Source of the DNA: Anaerofilum faecale
GTDB lineage: Bacteria > Bacillota > Clostridia > Oscillospirales > Ruminococcaceae
Length of the DNA: 37,800 nucleotides
Assembly: GCA_019114265.1 (NCBI GenBank)
Contig: DXFV01000044.1
Coordinates: 1 to 37,800 of the forward strand
Reading direction: 5' to 3'
The translations under genes were made by a program, and so were the position numbers. The notes under the pieces were generated by a model. It was not told the origin of the DNA. It was given only the letters and a program-made list of their open reading frames with translations, and made no database searches. Position 1 is the first letter of the stretch. Each line of letters opens with the position of its first letter. Shown in pieces: positions 15,169-23,042 of the stretch.

Positions 15169-15257
15169 CAGCCTGTAGAAAAACCTGCTCCGGCAATCAA
15201 GCCAGCGCAGGTTTTTGGTTTGCAAACCGGAACGAAAAGGGAAAAAGCAGCGAAATG
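15169..15257 (-). repeat. solo insertion-sequence end, copy of 30239-30327
   Basis: These 89 bases align without gaps to 30239-30327 with about eight mismatches. They contain a hairpin AAAAACCTGC/GCAGGTTTTT (15179-15218), whose pairing survives in the other copy through a G-U pair. At the other locus the segment lies downstream of an IS1182-type transposase remnant, so this is probably one end of the same element. Strand is given by that transposase. Confidence 0.7.
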
Positions 15258-15420
15258 GAAAGCGATTGAAGAACTACATCCTGAAACAAAAATTTGGGAG
15301 ACGCATACCCCATATTACGATAAGCGGAACATTCATTTTTATGTAAATCGTTGTGGTTTCAAGATTGTAGAATTTTTTAATCCAAAGCACAAAGACCTAC
15401 ACCAAATAAGTGAAAGCGCA
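15252..15420 (+). pseudogene. 3' fragment of a GNAT acetyltransferase
   Basis: In frame with 15253 the translation reads KWKAIEELHPETKIWETHTP, then YYDKRNIHFYVNRCGFKIVE, then FFNPKHKD. This is the end of a GNAT N-acetyltransferase (the usual ...RNIHFYEKLGF segment). The first two thirds, including the acetyl-CoA loop, are missing; the insertion-sequence end abuts the break. After KHKD the family resemblance is lost. The fragment is surely non-functional. Confidence 0.7.
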
Positions 15421-15472
15421 GGCAACAAAAGCCTTTGGACAGCGCAGACCATCTCATTTTCCATACGCTGCC

Positions 15473-15501
15473 GCCGCAGCTCATCGGGCTGCGGCTTTTT
15501 T
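15473..15501 (+). terminator. rho-independent terminator
   Basis: GCCGCAGC (15473-15480) pairs with GCTGCGGC (15488-15495), followed by six Ts. It insulates mgtA from the island. Between here and 15653 there is only a -10-like TACAAT at 15600-15605, with no good -35. Confidence 0.88.
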
Positions 15502-15652
15502 GCGTGCGCGCAGGGGGACGGAAGAATTTGGACGGGTGTTTTGCGCAAAAAACAGCCAATCCGGCGGTATAAAGGGGCGAAAAATTTACATTTATGTGAT
15601 ACAATAGAACGCATCCCGCAACAAACCCCACCCACAGAAAAGGAGACGCCCC

Positions 15653-18280
15653 GTGGACAAGCCCAATGTATCGCCGCACCAGCGGCTGAAAAAGTATGCC
15701 TCCCAGGATATCGACGAGATCCGCCAGGAGATGCACCTGTCGCCGGACGGCCTGCGCGAAGACCAGGCCGACCGCATGCGCCGCCGCTATGGCGCCAACC
15801 GGGTGGAGTATTCGCTGCGCGCGCCGCTGTGGCACCATTTCGCGCGCGCGTTCGTGAACCCGTTCAGCATCATCCTGCTGGTGATGGCGGGGGTCACCTT
15901 CGCCGCCGACCGCCTGCTGCCCGCCGGTTTCAGCCGCAACGGCGCCACCGTGGCGGTCACCTTGTGGATGCTGCTGCTCAGCGGCGTCATCCGTCTGGCG
16001 CAGGAGCTGCGGGCCGGGCATGACGCCGGCGCGCTGCTGGCGCGCATCCAGACCACCGTGCAGGTGCGCCGGCAGAGCGGCGTGGTGCAGATCCCGGCCG
16101 AGGAGCTGGCGGTGGGGGACATCGTTCTGCTGTCTGCCGGCGACCGCGTCCCCGCCGACCTGCGCCTCACCTGCACACGGGAGCTGTTCGTCTCCCAGTC
16201 GGTGCTCACCGGCGAAAGCCGGGTGCTGCAGAAGGGCGCCGCCCCGCTGGACACCGCCGGCCTTTCCTCGCTGGACAGCTTTTCCAACCTCGCCTTTATG
16301 GGCAGCGTGGTGCTCAGCGGCACCGCCGAGGGCATCGTGGTGGAAGTGGGCGCGAACACCGTCTACGGCAGCTACCTCCACGAGCTGCAGAAAACCAAGC
16401 ACAGCTTCGACCAGGGCTCGGCCTCGATCGCGCGGGTGCTGGTGCGCTTTATGGCCGCGCTGGTCCCCTTCGTCTTTCTGTTCACCGGCCTGACCAAAGG
16501 GCACTGGCTGGCCTCGCTGCTGTTCGCCCTGTCGGCGGCGGTGGGCCTCATCCCCGAGCTGCTGCCGATGGCGATCAACGCCTGCCTCATCAAGGGCGGC
16601 CTGCGGATGGGGCGCAGGCAGACCATCGTCAAAAACATCAACGCCATGCAGAGCTTCGGCGGCATGGACATGCTGTGCGTGGACAAGACCGGCACCCTCA
16701 CCGGCGACGAGGTGCACCTGGCGCGCTGGGTGGACGTGGCGGGGCAGGAAAGCGACCGGGTGCTGGACTATGCCTATCTGAACGGCTTTTATCACTCGGG
16801 CATCTCGAACCACCTCGACCAGGCCATCCTGCGATGCAGCCATATCCCCCAGCGCCAGCCGCATTTCCACGAGCTGGCCGCCTGCACCCACCGCCTGGAC
16901 GAGCTGCCCTTCGACCATCTGCGCAAGCGAGTGAGCGTGCTGCTGGACGCGCCCGAGGGGCGTCTGCTGCTCACCAAGGGCAGCGTGGACCAGGTGCTGG
17001 GCTGCTGCGCCTCCTTCTGGCGAGATGGGCAGGCGCATCCCATCGACTGCAAAAACCGCGCCGGCCTGCGCCGCACCGCCGACGGGATGGCGCGGGAGGG
17101 GATGAAGGTGCTGGCGGTGGCCTTCCGCCCGGCGGACGGCCTCGACCGGCTGCGCCCGCAGGACGAGAGCGGCCTGACCCTGCTGGGATACGTGGCGCTG
17201 TACGACGCGCCCAAGGCGTCGGCCGCCGCCGCGCTGGAGGCGCTGCGCGGGCTGCATGTGGGGGTCAAGGTGCTCACCGGCGACCTCAGGGAGGTGGCGC
17301 TGTCGGTGTGCGGGCAGCTGGGCGTGCCCGCCGCGCAGGCGCTGACCGGCGAGGAGCTGGAGGCGATGGACCCCGCACAGCGGGCGGCGGCGGTGGAGCA
17401 GACCTCCATCTTTGCCGAGCTGGCCCCGGCACAGAAGGCGCTGGTGGTGCGCCTTCTGCGGGAAAACGGCCACACGGTGGGATTTTTGGGCGACGGCATG
17501 AACGACCTGCTGGGCATGGCGGCGTCCGACGTGGGCATCTCGGTGGACACGGCGGTGCCGGCGGCCAAGGAATGGGCCGACGTGATCCTGCTGAAAAAGG
17601 ATCTGGGCGTGCTGAAACAGGGCATCCTGGAGGGGCGCCGGGCCTTTGCGAACATGGTGAAGTATGTGCGCATCACCGCCTCGTCCAACTTCGGCAGCGT
17701 GCTGTCGATCGTGCTGGCGGGGGTGCTGCTGCCCGTTGTGCCGATGAGCTCGGTGCAGCTGCTCTGGCTGCACCTGCTGTACAACATCCTCTGCATGACC
17801 CTGCCGTGGGACCGGGTGGACGACGAGGTGTTGGCCCGGCCGTGCGTCTGGTCGGGCCGGACGCTGGGGCGGTTCATGCGGGTGTTCGGCGCCATCCGCT
17901 CGGTGTTCGACCTTGTCTGCTTCGCCTTTTTGTATTTTGTGGTCTGCCCGCCGGCAGCGGAACAGCGGCAGTTCGTGACGCTGTTCCACACCGGATGGTT
18001 CCTGTTCGCGCTGTGGACGCAGGTGGCGGTGCTGCACGTGCTGCGCACCCACCGGACGCCCTTTGTCAAAAGCCGGGCGTCGGGCGTGGTGTGGGCGGTC
18101 ACGGCGGCGGGGCTGGCCCTCTGCACCGCGGCGGCCTACACGCCCGCCGGGGCCTGGCTGGGCCTTGTGCCGCTGCCGGGGATCTATTTCGCCTTCCTGG
18201 CGGCGGCGGTGCCGGCCTATCTGCTGACGGTGGGGCTGGCCAAGCGCTGGTATGTAAAGACCTTCGGCGAGCTGCTCTGA
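15653..18280 (+). CDS. mgtA: magnesium-translocating P-type ATPase (MgtA type)
   Basis: This 875-residue membrane ATPase imports Mg2+. It starts at GTG after AAAGGAGAC. The actuator domain has LTGES. The phosphorylation motif DKTGTLT has its Asp at residue 344. The MgtA-like segment LNGFYHSGISNHLDQAIL follows, then the hinge GDGMNDLLGMAASDVGISVD and RITASSNFGSVLS. In the membrane part, WLHLLYNILCMTLPWDRVDD matches the subclass IIIB signature, and two further pairs of helices close the protein. The length fits MgtA (about 900), slightly short at the N-terminus. I see no Mg2+ riboswitch or leader peptide in the 150 bases upstream. Confidence 0.93.
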   Translation: MDKPNVSPHQRLKKYASQDIDEIRQEMHLSPDGLREDQADRMRRRYGANRVEYSLRAPLWHHFARAFVNPFSIILLVMAGVTFAADRLLPAGFSRNGATVAVTLWMLLLSGVIRLAQELRAGHDAGALLARIQTTVQVRRQSGVVQIPAEELAVGDIVLLSAGDRVPADLRLTCTRELFVSQSVLTGESRVLQKGAAPLDTAGLSSLDSFSNLAFMGSVVLSGTAEGIVVEVGANTVYGSYLHELQKTKHSFDQGSASIARVLVRFMAALVPFVFLFTGLTKGHWLASLLFALSAAVGLIPELLPMAINACLIKGGLRMGRRQTIVKNINAMQSFGGMDMLCVDKTGTLTGDEVHLARWVDVAGQESDRVLDYAYLNGFYHSGISNHLDQAILRCSHIPQRQPHFHELAACTHRLDELPFDHLRKRVSVLLDAPEGRLLLTKGSVDQVLGCCASFWRDGQAHPIDCKNRAGLRRTADGMAREGMKVLAVAFRPADGLDRLRPQDESGLTLLGYVALYDAPKASAAAALEALRGLHVGVKVLTGDLREVALSVCGQLGVPAAQALTGEELEAMDPAQRAAAVEQTSIFAELAPAQKALVVRLLRENGHTVGFLGDGMNDLLGMAASDVGISVDTAVPAAKEWADVILLKKDLGVLKQGILEGRRAFANMVKYVRITASSNFGSVLSIVLAGVLLPVVPMSSVQLLWLHLLYNILCMTLPWDRVDDEVLARPCVWSGRTLGRFMRVFGAIRSVFDLVCFAFLYFVVCPPAAEQRQFVTLFHTGWFLFALWTQVAVLHVLRTHRTPFVKSRASGVVWAVTAAGLALCTAAAYTPAGAWLGLVPLPGIYFAFLAAAVPAYLLTVGLAKRWYVKTFGELL

Positions 18281-18298
18281 GCGCCGGGCGGCCTGATA

Positions 18299-18387
18299 AA
18301 AATGCCCCCTTCGATTTGTGCAGTCTGCACCTGTGAAACCGTGTATAATGGAAGCAGGAAGCGATGCACAACGAAAGGGGGCATTTT
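18299..18387. promoter_or_regulatory. 13-base inverted repeat enclosing the promoter and covering the RBS of the beta-CASP gene
   Basis: AAAATGCCCCCTT (18299-18311) and AAGGGGGCATTTT (18375-18387) are perfect inverted copies. The -10 TATAAT (18344-18349) lies between them and the right arm contains the ribosome binding site AAGGGGG. A transcript reading through from mgtA could fold and hide that site, whereas one starting at the internal promoter would lack the left arm. Confidence 0.65.
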
Positions 18388-18389
18388 GT

Positions 18390-19988
18390 ATGAAACTCAC
18401 CTTTTTGGGCGCCAACCACGAGGTCACCGGCAGCTGTACGCTGGTGCAGGCGGGCGGCAAAAACATCCTCATCGACTGCGGCATGGAGCAGGGGCCGGAC
18501 GAATACGAGAACCAGCCGCTGCCGCTTGCGCCGGGGGATGTGGACGCGCTGCTGCTCACCCATGCGCACATCGACCATTCGGGGCGCATCCCGCTGCTGT
18601 GCCGGCAGGGGTTCCGCGGCCCGGTGCTCTGCACGCCGCCCACCGCCAGCCTGTGCGACATCATGCTGCGCGACTCGGCGCACATCCAGGAGTTCGAGGC
18701 CGAATGGCGCAACCGCAAGGCCCGCCGCGCCGGCCTGCCGGAATATGTGCCGCTGTACACGGTGCAGGACGCGATGAACGCCATGAAGCAGTTCCGCCCC
18801 TGCGAGTACGACACGGCGGTGCAGGTGTGCGAGGGGGTCACCGCCCGCTTTATCGACGTGGGGCACCTGCTCGGCTCGGCCAGTATCCTGCTCACCGTGG
18901 AAGAGGAGGGGGAGACGCGCCGCATCGCCTTTTCGGGCGACATCGGCAACAAGAACCAGCCGCTGCTGAAAGACCCCACCTATCTGCACGCCGCCGACGT
19001 GGTGGTGATGGAGTCCACCTACGGCGTGCGCAGCCACGGCCCGCAGCCCGACTACCCGGCCCAGCTGGCCAAGGTGCTGCAGCGCACCTTCGACCGGGGC
19101 GGCAACGTGGTGGTGCCCTGCTTCGCGGTGGGCCGCACCCAGGAGATGCTGTATTTCCTGCGCCAGATCAAGCAGAACAACCTGGTGCACGGCCACGAGG
19201 ATTTCCCGGTGTATGTGGACAGTCCGCTGGCGGTGGAGGCCACCGGCATCTTCCGCGAGACCCCGGCCCCCAACTTCGACGAGGACACCCGCCGCCTTCT
19301 GGATTCCGGCATCGACCCGCTGCGCTGCCCGGGCCTTGTGCTGGCGGTGACCAGCGAGGAGTCCCGCGCCATCAACGCCGACCGCCGCTGCAAGGTGATC
19401 CTGTCGGCCAGCGGCATGTGCGAGGCGGGGCGCATCAAGCACCACCTGAAGCACAACCTGTGGCGGCCGGAGAGCACGATCCTGTTTGTGGGCTACCAGG
19501 CCGAGGCCACGCTGGGCCGCGCGCTGGTGGAGGGGGCCACCGACGTGAAGCTGTTCGGCGAAAAGATCGAGGTGCGCGCCGAGGTGTGCCGTCTGCCGGG
19601 CATGAGCGGCCACGCCGACCGGGAGGGCCTGCTGGAATGGCTGGGGCATTTCGACCCACCGCCCGCCCAGGTGTATGTGAACCACGGCGACGACGCGGTG
19701 TGCGACGAATTCACCGCCCAGCTGTGCCGGATGGGCTACGCCGCCCGCAGCCCCTACAACGGCGCGGAATACGACCTTGTCACCGGCGAGATGCTGGCCG
19801 AGGGCAACCGGGTGCGGCGGGAGCACCGGACCGAGGAGGCCGGGCGCGCCGCGACGATGTTCCGCCGCCTGGTGGAGGCGGGCAAGCGCCTGATGACGGT
19901 CATCAGCCACAACCAGGGCGGCGCCAACAAGGACCTGGCCAAATTCGCCAGCCAGATCGACGCGCTGTGCGAAAAGTGGGACCGGTGA
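18390..19988 (+). CDS. beta-CASP metallo-beta-lactamase-fold RNase-like protein
   Basis: This 532-residue protein has the metal motif THAHIDHSG (His58, His60, Asp62, His63), a further GHLLGSASI histidine, FSGDIGN, and the beta-CASP region with ESTYGVRSHG and FAVGRTQEML. The C-terminal PGMSGHADREGLLEWL is the RMMBL motif of RNA-processing members (COG1236, CPSF-like). The last 80 residues (MFRRLVEAGKRLMTVISHNQ) extend past the usual 450-460 and are probably helical. It starts at ATG nine bases after AAGGGGG. Relatives are exo- or endoribonucleases; its substrate is unknown. Confidence 0.88.
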   Translation: MKLTFLGANHEVTGSCTLVQAGGKNILIDCGMEQGPDEYENQPLPLAPGDVDALLLTHAHIDHSGRIPLLCRQGFRGPVLCTPPTASLCDIMLRDSAHIQEFEAEWRNRKARRAGLPEYVPLYTVQDAMNAMKQFRPCEYDTAVQVCEGVTARFIDVGHLLGSASILLTVEEEGETRRIAFSGDIGNKNQPLLKDPTYLHAADVVVMESTYGVRSHGPQPDYPAQLAKVLQRTFDRGGNVVVPCFAVGRTQEMLYFLRQIKQNNLVHGHEDFPVYVDSPLAVEATGIFRETPAPNFDEDTRRLLDSGIDPLRCPGLVLAVTSEESRAINADRRCKVILSASGMCEAGRIKHHLKHNLWRPESTILFVGYQAEATLGRALVEGATDVKLFGEKIEVRAEVCRLPGMSGHADREGLLEWLGHFDPPPAQVYVNHGDDAVCDEFTAQLCRMGYAARSPYNGAEYDLVTGEMLAEGNRVRREHRTEEAGRAATMFRRLVEAGKRLMTVISHNQGGANKDLAKFASQIDALCEKWDR

Positions 19989-19998
19989 ACAGCAAACG

Positions 19999-20255
19999 CC
20001 TTCCCCAGGGGAAGGTGCCCCCGCAGGGGGCGGATGAGGTCGAAGCTGCCCCCTTCCTCCGCGCCGCCCTCGGCGCAAAAGGGCAGGCCCTCCCCTCATC
20101 CGTCGCCGTCCGGCGACAGCTTCCCCCCAGGGGGAAGCCAACGGTACGGCAAGCCTTCCCCTGGCAGGGGAAGGTGCCCCCGAAGGGGGCGGATGAGGTC
20201 GAAGCCGCCCCCCTCCTCCGCGCCGCCCTCGGCGCAAAAGGGCAGGCCCTCCCTA
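19999..20255 (+). repeat. composite palindromic repeat cluster 1
   Basis: The order is unit A (19999-20043), spacer S, inverted unit B (about 20088-20138), linker ACGGTACGGCAAG, unit A (20154-20202), spacer S. Unit A is hairpin CCTTCCCC/GGGGAAGG, then hairpin GCCCCC/GGGGGC, then GGATGAGGTCGAAG. Unit B has the same plan (GGCTTCCCCCT/GGGGGGAAG, then a CGCCG hairpin, then GATGAGGGG). Cluster 2 at 25090-25446 carries the same parts reversed. No gene lies in 19989-20320. Confidence 0.85.
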
Positions 20256-20261
20256 TATCTG

Positions 20262-20320
20262 GTGGAAAAACGGACGGGCACGCCCGGTTTTCCACAAGTT
20301 TTTAAAAACTTGTGGAAAAC
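20262..20320. terminator. bidirectional terminator with competing hairpins
   Basis: A perfect 34-base palindrome (20287-20320; arm GTTTTCCACAAGTTTTT) touches the stop codon of the reverse flavoprotein gene. A third arm, GTGGAAAA at 20262-20269, can instead pair with TTTTCCAC at 20288-20295 around a GC-rich loop. It probably ends both convergent genes. Confidence 0.7.
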
Positions 20321-21733
20321 TCAGTCCCCTTCGCTGGCCAGACGGCGGCCCATCAGCACGCCCATCACGCTGGCCATCATCAGGCCGCGGGTCCAGCCGC
20401 TGGAATCGCCCAGACAGGCAAGGCCGGGCAGACTGGTGTGGAACTGCGGGTCCATCTCGATGCGGTTGGAGTAAAATTTCAGCTCGGGCGAATAGAGCAG
20501 CGTCTCGGACGAGGCAAAGCCCGGCACCACCTGGTCCACCGCCTGAATGAAGTTGATGATGTTGGTCATCGTGCGGTAGGGCATGGCCGAGGTGATGTCG
20601 CCCGCCACCGCGTCGGGCAGGGTGGGGCGCAGGTTGCTGCGGGAAAGCTCCTCCTGCCAGGTGCGCTTGCCGTCCAGGATGTCGCCGTAGCGCTGCACCA
20701 GGATGTGGCCCGCGCCCAGCATGTTGGTCAGCTCGCCCACCTTGCGGGCGTAGTCGATGGGGCGGTCGAAGGGGACGCGGAAGTGGTGGGTGCAGAGGAT
20801 GGAGAGGTTCGTGTTGCTGGACTTGGTCTCCTTATAGGAATGCCCGTTCACCACCGCCAGGTCGTTGTCGTAGTTCTCCTGGCTGACAAAGCCGCCGGGG
20901 TTCTGGCAGAAGGTGCGCACCTTGTTTTTGAAGGGCGCGGGGTAGCCGATCAGCTTCGACTCATAGAGGACCTCGTTGACCTCCTCCATGATCTCGTTGC
21001 GCACCTCCACCCGCACGCCGATGTCCACGTTGCCGCTGGAGCGCTCCACGCCGTGCACCCGGCACAGCCCCTCCAGCCAGCCCGCGCCGCGGCGGCCGGC
21101 GGCGATCACGGTGTGCGCCGCGCGGATCTCCTGCCGGTCCTTGCCGGGGTCGCCCGCCCTGTGCACCGTCACCCCCACACAGCGGCCGTTTTCCACGAGC
21201 AGGTCCTCGCAGTCGGTGCCGAACAGCATCTGCACGCCCTTTTCCTCCAGATACTGCTGGATGGCGTAGTAGATCTCCTGGGCCTTCTCGGTGCCCAGAT
21301 GGCGGATGGGGCAGTCCACCAGCTTCAGGCCGGCGCGGATGGCCCGGCGGCGGATCTGCTTGACCTTCTCCGGCTGGCCGACGCCCTCCACATGGGGGTC
21401 GGCGCCGAACTCCAGATAGATGCCGTCGGTGTAGTCGATCATCTGCTGGGCCAGGTCTGCGCCGATCAGCTCGGGCAGCTCGCCGCCCACCTCGCAGCTC
21501 AGGCTCAGCTTTCCGTCCGAGAAGGCCCCCGCGCCCGAAAAGCCGGTGGTGATATGACAGCAGGGCTTGCAGTTCACACAGTGCCCTGTCTGCGCTTTGG
21601 GGCAATGCCGCTGCTGCACCGGGCGGCCTTTTTCCACCAGCACGATCTCGCGCGGGGCGCCCTTGCGCACCAGCTCCAGCGCGGTGAAGATGCCGGCGGG
21701 GCCGGCGCCAACGATCACAACGTCACATTTCAT
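20321..21733 (-). CDS. COG2509-type FAD-dependent oxidoreductase
   Basis: This 470-residue flavoprotein begins with the dinucleotide-binding motif VIVGAGPAGIFTALEL. The Cys-rich segment CPKAQTGHCVNCKPCCHITT and GFSGAGAFSDGKL identify the COG2509 uncharacterised FAD-dependent dehydrogenases. NVDIGVRVEV, FCQNPGGFV and the C-terminal GDSSGWTRGLMMASVMGV complete the FAD-binding fold. The four close cysteines could bind a metal or act in thiol chemistry; this is inference. The start follows AGGAGGGCAATGAAAA on the reverse strand. It has its own promoter at 21947-21975 and a leader of about 200 bases. The substrate is unknown. Confidence 0.85.
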   Translation of the reverse strand: MKCDVVIVGAGPAGIFTALELVRKGAPREIVLVEKGRPVQQRHCPKAQTGHCVNCKPCCHITTGFSGAGAFSDGKLSLSCEVGGELPELIGADLAQQMIDYTDGIYLEFGADPHVEGVGQPEKVKQIRRRAIRAGLKLVDCPIRHLGTEKAQEIYYAIQQYLEEKGVQMLFGTDCEDLLVENGRCVGVTVHRAGDPGKDRQEIRAAHTVIAAGRRGAGWLEGLCRVHGVERSSGNVDIGVRVEVRNEIMEEVNEVLYESKLIGYPAPFKNKVRTFCQNPGGFVSQENYDNDLAVVNGHSYKETKSSNTNLSILCTHHFRVPFDRPIDYARKVGELTNMLGAGHILVQRYGDILDGKRTWQEELSRSNLRPTLPDAVAGDITSAMPYRTMTNIINFIQAVDQVVPGFASSETLLYSPELKFYSNRIEMDPQFHTSLPGLACLGDSSGWTRGLMMASVMGVLMGRRLASEGD

Positions 21734-21912
21734 TTTTCATTGCCCTCCTGTATGTTTTTGTCCGGGCTTACAGCCGCAAAACGGCGCAAGAAAACGCCGC
21801 CCGCGGCTGCCGACAGGCCGTCCTCCCCCCGGCGGGAGAGGTCCAACTCGCAGTCAGCTGTTCCGGCAGCTGGCAGAAACATCCGTCCGGATCTTGGATG
21901 CATCCAAAGCAT
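21730..21912 (-). CDS. possible 60-residue upstream ORF in the flavoprotein leader
   Basis: An open frame runs from ATG 21912 to a TGA that overlaps the flavoprotein ATG by four bases (ATGA), a spacing typical of coupled genes. It reads MLWMHPRSGRMFLPAAGTAD at its start and ends DKNIQEGNEK. Its ribosome binding site is poor and the protein resembles nothing I know. It would translate through the palindrome at 21894-21907. It may be a regulatory leader ORF or chance. Confidence 0.25.
   Translation of the reverse strand: MLWMHPRSGRMFLPAAGTADCELDLSRRGEDGLSAAAGGVFLRRFAAVSPDKNIQEGNEK
21894..21907. promoter_or_regulatory. 14-base perfect palindrome
   Basis: TTGGATGCATCCAA lies in the transcribed leader of the flavoprotein gene, about 40 bases downstream of its -10. 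It may be an operator or an RNA hairpin. The rest of 21734-22131 holds only the two promoters listed and the weak ORF. Confidence 0.4.
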
Positions 21913-21946
21913 GGAGCGGCCAGGCCGCCCCCGGACCCGAGGAGCT

Positions 21947-21975
21947 ATTATGCCACACCCTCCGCCCGAAAGCAA
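21947..21975 (-). promoter_or_regulatory. promoter of the flavoprotein gene
   Basis: On the reverse strand, TTGCTT (21975-21970), a 17-base spacer and CATAAT (21952-21947). Confidence 0.65.
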
Positions 21976-22063
21976 GCGAAAAATGTTGGAAGCTTTGTGA
22001 TTTTCACTTTTGTACAATCCGGCGCTTTCCCGCTTGGCACAAATGCCCATACCAAAATCCCCT

Positions 22064-22092
22064 TTGCGCCCGCCCGCGCCCTGTGATACAAT
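22064..22092 (+). promoter_or_regulatory. promoter of the three-gene orphan-Nudix-DUF523 operon
   Basis: TTGCGC (22064-22069), a 17-base spacer and TACAAT (22087-22092). Confidence 0.65.
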
Positions 22093-22131
22093 AGAGTCTG
22101 CGCGGAGCTGCCGCGCCGGGGAGGAAACGAG

Positions 22132-22572
22132 ATGAGCATGCTGCTGCGCATGGAACTGACAATGGAAAACGACGAGGTGCTGGTGGTGCCCGGTCCGCTG
22201 GTGCCCTTTTTGGAGATCGGGCATGTGTGGGACTGGAACGACCCGCTCCCGAGCGGCGAGGACAACATCGTCACCACCTTCGAGCACGCGGTGATCTGCA
22301 TCGCGGCGCTGGCCGACGGCGTGTATCCCACCGCCAGCGGCGTGTCCACGATGGGCCAGCTGGAGCGCATCGCGCGCTTCCGGGACATCAGCTGGATCGA
22401 CCTGTTCTACGAGGGCGAGGACGCCCCGCAGAGTTTTTTCGTGCCCTATGAGGACGACCGTCCCACCCCGGTGGGCACCCCCAACCGGCTGATGCAGACC
22501 GCCTTCGACGAGGCGGGCAACCTGTGGATCTACATCGACGGCGACAAGCCGCCGCAGGAGGGCGAAGCATGA
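22132..22572 (+). CDS. hypothetical acidic protein
   Basis: This 146-residue protein starts at ATG after GGGGAGGAAACGAG. I do not recognise it. It has no signal peptide or membrane segment. It is acidic, with blocks EIGHVWDWNDPLPSGEDN, FEHAVICIAALADGVYPTAS, IARFRDISWIDLFYEGED and LWIYIDGDKPP. The many Trp and aromatic residues on short predicted strands suggest a compact beta fold. Its stop overlaps the Nudix start by four bases, so the two are translationally coupled and may share a pathway. Confidence 0.7.
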   Translation: MSMLLRMELTMENDEVLVVPGPLVPFLEIGHVWDWNDPLPSGEDNIVTTFEHAVICIAALADGVYPTASGVSTMGQLERIARFRDISWIDLFYEGEDAPQSFFVPYEDDRPTPVGTPNRLMQTAFDEAGNLWIYIDGDKPPQEGEA

Positions 22573-23039
22573 ACACGAGCCTTTGTTATCTGGAGCGGGA
22601 CGGCCGCTGGCTGCTTTTGCACCGCACCAAAAAACAGCACGACCCCAACGCCGGCAAGTGGATCGGGGTGGGCGGCAAGTTCGAGCCGGGCGAAAGCCCC
22701 GACGACTGCGTCTGCCGCGAGGTGCGGGAGGAGACCGGCCTGGTGCTGACCCGCTGGCAGTTCCGGGGGATCGTGACCTTTGTGTCGGACACCTGGCCCA
22801 CCGAATACATGCACCTGTTCACCGCCGACGGCTTTTCGGGCGAGATGCGCGCCGACTGCCCCGAAGGGCAGCTGGCCTGGGTGGAGAAGGACAAGGTGGA
22901 ACAGCTGCCGCTGTGGGAGGGCGACCGGGTATTCCTGCGCCTGCTGCGCCGGCGGGAGCGCTTTTTCTCGCTGAAGCTGGTCTATAAAGGCGACGCGCTC
23001 ACCGGCGCGGTGCTGGACGGCCGTCCGCTGGAGGTGTAA
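22569..23039 (+). CDS. Nudix hydrolase (MutT / 8-oxo-dGTPase-like)
   Basis: This 156-residue pyrophosphohydrolase carries the Nudix box GKFEPGESPDDCVCREVREE followed by TGL (pattern G-x5-E-x7-REVxEExGx), which binds metal and cleaves nucleoside diphosphate derivatives. The N-terminal LERDGRWLLLHRTKKQHDPN and later PTEYMHLFTAD fit 8-oxo-dGTP or related hydrolases of Firmicutes, but the substrate cannot be told. ATG 22569 overlaps the upstream stop, and only three bases separate its stop from the DUF523 start. Confidence 0.9.
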   Translation: MNTSLCYLERDGRWLLLHRTKKQHDPNAGKWIGVGGKFEPGESPDDCVCREVREETGLVLTRWQFRGIVTFVSDTWPTEYMHLFTADGFSGEMRADCPEGQLAWVEKDKVEQLPLWEGDRVFLRLLRRRERFFSLKLVYKGDALTGAVLDGRPLEV

Positions 23040-23042
23040 AGG

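Noticed and set aside
15501..15652. Mg2+ riboswitch or mgtA leader peptide
   Set aside because: I find neither an M-box-like conserved set nor a proline-rich leader ORF in this short interval; the promoter is also unclear.
15377..18979. A 1200-codon reverse open frame opposite mgtA
   Set aside because: Its sequence is the low-complexity antisense shadow of mgtA and the beta-CASP gene. The same applies to long reverse or forward frames opposite ftsX/S41, MATE, the ABC exporters, M3 peptidase and proA.
19999..20255. CRISPR array or tandem genes in the repeat cluster
   Set aside because: There are only two A units and one B unit, with conserved rather than unique intervening sequence, and no cas gene nearby.
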